A stretch of DNA of 64,000 nucleotides from Hyphococcus aureus (GTDB lineage Bacteria; Pseudomonadota; Alphaproteobacteria; Caulobacterales; Parvularculaceae): contig NZ_JBHRSH010000002.1 of the NCBI RefSeq assembly GCF_042643165.1, forward strand, positions 372,001 to 436,000. The letters run 5' to 3'. Both the position numbers and the translations under genes were made by a program. The notes beneath the pieces are model-generated. The model saw nothing but the letters and a program-made list of their open reading frames with translations. It was not told the DNA's origin and made no database searches. Positions 59,995 through 64,000 of this stretch are shown here, one piece after another; within the stretch, counting starts at the first letter, position 1; each line of letters begins with the position of its first letter.

Positions 59995-60815
59995 GTCTTT
60001 TTAGAGCCGAAAAGCCGTTTACGCAGCGGGCCTTTTTCTTCACTGGCTTCGGCGGCGAGCGCTTCGAGCCTGCGTGCAGCTTCCGCACCGTCCGCATATT
60101 CAGGCGTGACCAACCCCAAAGAGAAGACAACTTTCGCCGCTTCCTCAACCGTCATTTTGAGAATGCGCAAATCCTTGCGCGGTACAAAAAGCAGAAAACC
60201 GGATGTCGGGTTCGGCACCGTCGGAATAAAAATCGACGTCAGATGCTCACCCATATCATCGAGCCGCGCACGCACTTCGCCCTTTGTCTCGCCAACCACA
60301 AACGCCATCACCCAGGCGTCTTTGCGCGGATATTCAACGAGCGCCACTTCCTTGAAAGAGCGGTCCGACTGGCGCAGCGCCGTTTCGAACACATTTTTGA
60401 AAAACCCGAAAACATTGCGCACGACCGGAACGGATTCGAACAGGCGCTCGCCCGCGCGAATGAAAGACCGGCCAATGAAATTCTTCGCAAAGGCGCCAAG
60501 CAGAATCAAAACGATGATAGCGACCAGCACACCGACGCCAGGGAGCACCTGAAGCACCTGCTCGCGCATGCTTTCGCTTACCGGCAGCGTCTGTTTGACG
60601 AAGGAATCGAGCTTCGCCATCGGCCCGGTGATCAGAAGATAAAACAGCCAGATCGTGATGCCGATCGGGGCCACCACGACGACCCCAGCCAGAAAACTCG
60701 ACCATAGGCTGGAAAAAACGCTCTGTTTTTTCGGCTGAATTAGCGGCCCATCATTCCCCAAAGGCGAACGAGAATCACCGGAACGCCTTGTTTTTTCTTC
60801 ACTTTCGTCGTTCAT
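59991..60815 (-). CDS. DUF502 membrane protein
   Basis: 274 residues with two membrane helices (about 38-60 and 90-110) and the DUF502 pattern: GIGVLVAIIVLILLGAFA-like helix, FIGRSFIRAGERLFESVPVV and EYPRKDAWVMAFVVGET. Function is unknown; members sit in the inner membrane. The C-terminal tail is charged. It converges on recG. Confidence 0.9.
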   Translation of the reverse strand: MNDESEEKTRRSGDSRSPLGNDGPLIQPKKQSVFSSLWSSFLAGVVVVAPIGITIWLFYLLITGPMAKLDSFVKQTLPVSESMREQVLQVLPGVGVLVAIIVLILLGAFAKNFIGRSFIRAGERLFESVPVVRNVFGFFKNVFETALRQSDRSFKEVALVEYPRKDAWVMAFVVGETKGEVRARLDDMGEHLTSIFIPTVPNPTSGFLLFVPRKDLRILKMTVEEAAKVVFSLGLVTPEYADGAEAARRLEALAAEASEEKGPLRKRLFGSKKT

Positions 60816-60980
60816 GTCTGCTTCTCTAACCCGTGGGACGCGCCCTTCGCCTCAATCATATGCGCAGCGTTCCGCCGCTACGCAAGAACAGCCTGCGACC
60901 ATGACAGTTTCAAGGCGCCGCAAAACGTCTTTAAAGCCGGGCGTAGACAATGCGGTTCGGCTTTCCTGCATAGCGACCGG

Positions 60981-61008
60981 TTGATCTTCACTGTCTGGGC
61001 AATGATAA
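60981..61008 (+). promoter_or_regulatory. Candidate galU promoter
   Basis: TTGATC (60981-60986), 16 bp and TGATAA (61003-61008) sit about 67 bp before the galU ATG, in the 260-bp spacer with the divergent DUF502 gene. It is a moderate match. Confidence 0.4.
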
Positions 61009-61075
61009 GATCGAACCGCTATCAAAGTCTTGATGGCCGCCGGAAAGTGTTAACACCGAGATAACGGACCCTCTC

Positions 61076-61945
61076 ATGAAGCCTGTTCGCAAAGTCGTCA
61101 TTCCCGTCGCCGGTCACGGCACCCGTGTTCTGCCCGCCACCAAGTCGACGCCGAAAGAACTCCTGCCGCTGGTGGACCGGCCGCTGATCGACTATGTGGT
61201 CAATGAAGCTTTCGAGGCGGGGATGGAGCATGTAGTGCTCGTCACCGGGCGCGGCAAAGGCGCCATCGAAGATTATTTCGATCATGCTTTCGAATTGGAA
61301 GCCAGCCTCACGGCCAAGAAGAAAACTGAAATTCTGGATAGCGTTGTTGGCGTCATTCCGAAAGCCGGCGCGCTTTCCTACACCCGCCAGCAGGCGCCGC
61401 TGGGGCTAGGCCATGCGGTCTGGTGTGCGCGCGACATCATCGGCGATGAGCCTTTTGCAGTTTCCCTTCCCGATGTCGTTATCGACGGGGCGCCGGGCTG
61501 TCTCGCCCAGATGATGAAGGAATATGAAAAAACCGGCGGCAATATCATCGCTGTTGAACAAGTCGCGAAGGAAGAGACCAACAAGTATGGCGTTGTCGCG
61601 CCGAAAGGCGACCGCGGCGGACGGCTGTTTGAAATGTCCGGTATGGTCGAAAAGCCCGACCCGGCAGTTGCGCCATCCAACCTCGCCATCACTGGGCGCT
61701 ACATCCTACAGCCCGAGATTTTCCAGCTGCTTGAAACAACCCCGCGCGGCGCAGGCGGAGAAATCCAGCTAACGGACGCCATGGATGCTCTGATGAAGGC
61801 GCAGTCGTTTTTCGCCTATAAATATGAAGGCCAAAGCCATGATTGCGGCGACAAGCTGAGCTGGCTCAAGGCGAATGTGACGCTGGGTCTGAAACGCCCT
61901 GAATTTTCAGAGGCTTTTCGCACTTTCCTGAAAGAGTCTCTCTAG
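61076..61945 (+). CDS. galU: UTP--glucose-1-phosphate uridylyltransferase
   Basis: 289 residues with the nucleotide-binding start VIPVAGHGTRVLPATKSTPK, the LLPLVDRPLI segment and GGEIQLTDAMDAL. It makes UDP-glucose from UTP and glucose-1-phosphate for cell-envelope polysaccharides. Family-typical length. Its end overlaps the convergent dnaE by 4 nt. Confidence 0.95.
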   Translation: MKPVRKVVIPVAGHGTRVLPATKSTPKELLPLVDRPLIDYVVNEAFEAGMEHVVLVTGRGKGAIEDYFDHAFELEASLTAKKKTEILDSVVGVIPKAGALSYTRQQAPLGLGHAVWCARDIIGDEPFAVSLPDVVIDGAPGCLAQMMKEYEKTGGNIIAVEQVAKEETNKYGVVAPKGDRGGRLFEMSGMVEKPDPAVAPSNLAITGRYILQPEIFQLLETTPRGAGGEIQLTDAMDALMKAQSFFAYKYEGQSHDCGDKLSWLKANVTLGLKRPEFSEAFRTFLKESL

Positions 61946-64000
61946 ATCAGCTCGACATCGGCGACGCCATTGATGCTGCGCAAGGCGCCGCGCATGGCTG
62001 GGGTGCAGGCGGCGACGCCCGGCAAAGCGAGATCAACCTCGCGTCCGGTTTCCGGAAGGCGCATAACGACGACAACGGACCCGCTTTCGCGCGGGCTCGC
62101 TGGACGCACCGACGCAAGCCGGCGTTTCAATCCGTCAAGCGCGTCAGGCGACGTCACTGAGACCCGTAATTGAGAAACGGTCGCGGCGGCGGCTTCGTCG
62201 AGCTTGCGCATGGTCTCGCAGGTGAAGCGCACATCGCCATCGCGTTCTTCCACCGTGACACCGACAAGAACGAGCGAGCCGGACTCCATAAGATCGCGCG
62301 ACGTGTTGAGCGTTTCAGAAAAAACCGTGATTTCAAATTCACCGCTTTGATCGGACAGCTCGACCCAGGCGAATGGCTTGCCGCTTTTTGACCGGCGCAT
62401 TCTGACCGTGCGAATGACCCCCGCCATTTGCAGGGCGGCGCGCCCGCTTTTCGCACGGATCTGCGCATCCGCGTAAGTGACGACATTGAGGCGCTTGAGT
62501 TCCTTTTCATAGTCGTCGAGAGGATGGCCGCTGAAATAGAAGCCGACAGCGGCGCGCTCTTCGTCAAGGCGAACCTGCGGCGTCCATTCTTCAGCGGTGG
62601 GCAGCCTCGGTTTGGCGAGCGCCGGCGCGTCATCAAGAGCGAAGAGACCGCCCTGATCGCTTTTTTGTTCTTCATGATGGGCAGCTGAGGTTCGAATAAG
62701 AAGCTCCGCCGAGGCGAAAGCCTGCGCGCGCGACGCGCAAAGATCATCAAGGGCGCCGGCGCGGGCGAGATTTTCAAGCGACCGCTTGCCAATGAGTTTC
62801 AAATCCACCCGTTCTGCGAAGTCGATAAGATCCTTGAACCGGCCATTTTTCGAACGCTCGGCGGCGATATGCGCCATGGCGCCTTCACCTACATTTTTCA
62901 CGGCCGAGAGCGCATAAACTATCGCGCCATCTTTCACGGAAAAATCCGCTTCGGAATGATTGATATGGGGCGGGCGAACCTCAACCTCGGTCCGGCGCGC
63001 TTCTTTCAGGAAGATGGCAAGCTTGTCGGTGTTAGCGCGGTCAAGCGACATCGACGCAGCGAGGAGCTCCGCCGGATAGTTCGCCTTCAACCATGCGGTC
63101 TGATAGGCGATATAGGCGTAAGCGGCGGCATGGGATTTGTTGAAACCATAACCGGCGAATTTCTGAACGAGATCGAAGATGGAGGAGGCTTTCGCCGGGT
63201 CCACATTCTTTTCCTTGGCGCCGTCAATGAACCGGACGCGCTGGAGATCCATCTCCTCCTTTTTCTTCTTGCCCATGGCGCGGCGCAGAAGGTCGGCCTC
63301 CCCCAGAGAGTAGCCGGAAAGGATCTGCGCGATCTGCATCACCTGTTCCTGATAGATGATGACGCCGTAGGTTTCTTTAAGCACGCCTTCGAGCAGGGGA
63401 TGGAGATAGTCCGGTTCCTGAAGGCCCTGTTTGCGTTCGATATAGGTCGGGATGTTCTCCATCGGCCCCGGACGATAGAGCGAGACAAGCGCGATAATGT
63501 CTTCAAGAGTATCGGGCTTCATGGCGCGCAGGGTGGAGCGCATTCCGGTGCTTTCCAGCTGGAACACACCGGTCGCCGCGCCTTCGCCAAGCATCTCGAA
63601 GGTGGGTTTGTCGTCGAGGGGGATCTCGTCCATTTTAAGCTCGACGCCGCGCTCCGCCGCATAACCGACGGCGCGAGCTATAACAGTTAGCGTTTTAAGG
63701 CCGAGAAAATCGAATTTGACGAGCCCCGCAGGCTCCACCCATTTCATATTGAATTGGGTCGCAGGCATGTCAGAGCGCGGATCGCGATAGAGCGGGACAA
63801 GTTCATCCAGGGGGCGATCGCCGATGACCACTCCGGCGGCATGTGTTGAGGCGTGGCGGTAAAGCCCTTCGAGCTTCAGCGCCTTTTCGATGAGGGCGGC
63901 GACGCCTTCATCTTCGTCACGCTGTTCCTTGAGACGCGGTTCGGTCTCCAGCGCTTCGGCAAGGGTCACCGGGTTGGCAGGATTGTTTGGCACCAGCTTA
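61942..64000 (-). CDS. dnaE: DNA polymerase III alpha subunit, C-terminal part
   Basis: About 686 residues are visible; the N terminus lies past the window end, so the gene is only partial by sampling. Seen are the palm/fingers segments (HASTHAAGVVIGDRPLDELV, VKFDFLGLKTLT, YRPGPMENIPTYI, EQVMQIAQILSGYSLGEADL, GYGFNKSHAAAYAYIAYQTA) and the C-terminal OB-fold (MAGVIRTVRMRRSKSG). It is the replicative polymerase subunit. It converges on galU. Confidence 0.95.
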   Translation of the reverse strand, partial: KLVPNNPANPVTLAEALETEPRLKEQRDEDEGVAALIEKALKLEGLYRHASTHAAGVVIGDRPLDELVPLYRDPRSDMPATQFNMKWVEPAGLVKFDFLGLKTLTVIARAVGYAAERGVELKMDEIPLDDKPTFEMLGEGAATGVFQLESTGMRSTLRAMKPDTLEDIIALVSLYRPGPMENIPTYIERKQGLQEPDYLHPLLEGVLKETYGVIIYQEQVMQIAQILSGYSLGEADLLRRAMGKKKKEEMDLQRVRFIDGAKEKNVDPAKASSIFDLVQKFAGYGFNKSHAAAYAYIAYQTAWLKANYPAELLAASMSLDRANTDKLAIFLKEARRTEVEVRPPHINHSEADFSVKDGAIVYALSAVKNVGEGAMAHIAAERSKNGRFKDLIDFAERVDLKLIGKRSLENLARAGALDDLCASRAQAFASAELLIRTSAAHHEEQKSDQGGLFALDDAPALAKPRLPTAEEWTPQVRLDEERAAVGFYFSGHPLDDYEKELKRLNVVTYADAQIRAKSGRAALQMAGVIRTVRMRRSKSGKPFAWVELSDQSGEFEITVFSETLNTSRDLMESGSLVLVGVTVEERDGDVRFTCETMRKLDEAAAATVSQLRVSVTSPDALDGLKRRLASVRPASPRESGSVVVVMRLPETGREVDLALPGVAACTPAMRGALRSINGVADVELI

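Overview
The window is a chromosomal segment of a GC-rich alphaproteobacterium, probably from the stalked/budding group around Caulobacterales, Hyphomonadales or Parvularculales. The sequence reasons are a divK-pleD pair in the Caulobacter order, a DinB with the N-terminal zinc-knuckle extension that I know from alphaproteobacteria, CtrA-like TTAA motifs upstream of divK and of a pilus cluster, many exported lipoproteins, and a fused gamma/alpha 2-oxoacid:ferredoxin oxidoreductase. No rRNA, tRNA, CRISPR array or prophage was recognised. The species call is inference.

Layout. 1-3.9 kb: rpmG, pleD, divK, dinB and a small acidic protein. 4.3-10.7 kb: exported SnoaL-like proteins, a 2-hydroxyacid dehydrogenase, a paraoxonase-like protein, an M1 peptidase lipoprotein and a membrane protein on a more AT-rich patch. 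10.8-22.8 kb: a PurL-BolA fusion, a hybrid histidine kinase with a duplicated octapeptide, an MpaB-like oxygenase, an arsenite methyltransferase, a LysM protein and an amidohydrolase. 23.1-26.4 kb: a TadG/TadE/TadE pilus cluster. 26.4-38.5 kb: ettA, a PH-domain protein, a run of small metabolic and membrane genes on the minus strand, MscS and ZntB-like channels, a transaldolase and a DUF418 protein. 38.8-42.2 kb: korA and korB with a small secreted protein gene between them. 42.3-49.3 kb: an outer-membrane porin, a GABA aminotransferase operon and a membrane-anchored AraC regulator.

49.4-51.9 kb is a 2.45-kb IS1595-family element bounded by 38-bp imperfect inverted repeats (33 of 38 positions match). 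Besides the transposase it carries a zinc-ribbon coiled-coil protein, a HEPN-like protein with an R-x4-H motif, and two small opposite-strand ORFs. This is the most system-like accessory unit in the window.

52.1-64.0 kb: a CoxE-like vWA protein without its usual MoxR partner nearby, an Hpt protein, a very acidic Ala/Met-rich repeat protein with a clear terminator, a YjgR/HerA-like ATPase, a CPBP protease, a Nudix hydrolase, recG, a DUF502 protein, galU, and the C-terminal part of dnaE running off the end.

How the genes fit together. Signal transduction (PleD, DivK, the hybrid kinase and the Hpt protein) and Tad pilus genes fit a dimorphic, surface-attaching life style. The rest is mostly housekeeping: replication and repair (dinB, recG, dnaE), purine synthesis (purL), nucleotide sugar synthesis (galU) and translation (rpmG, ettA).
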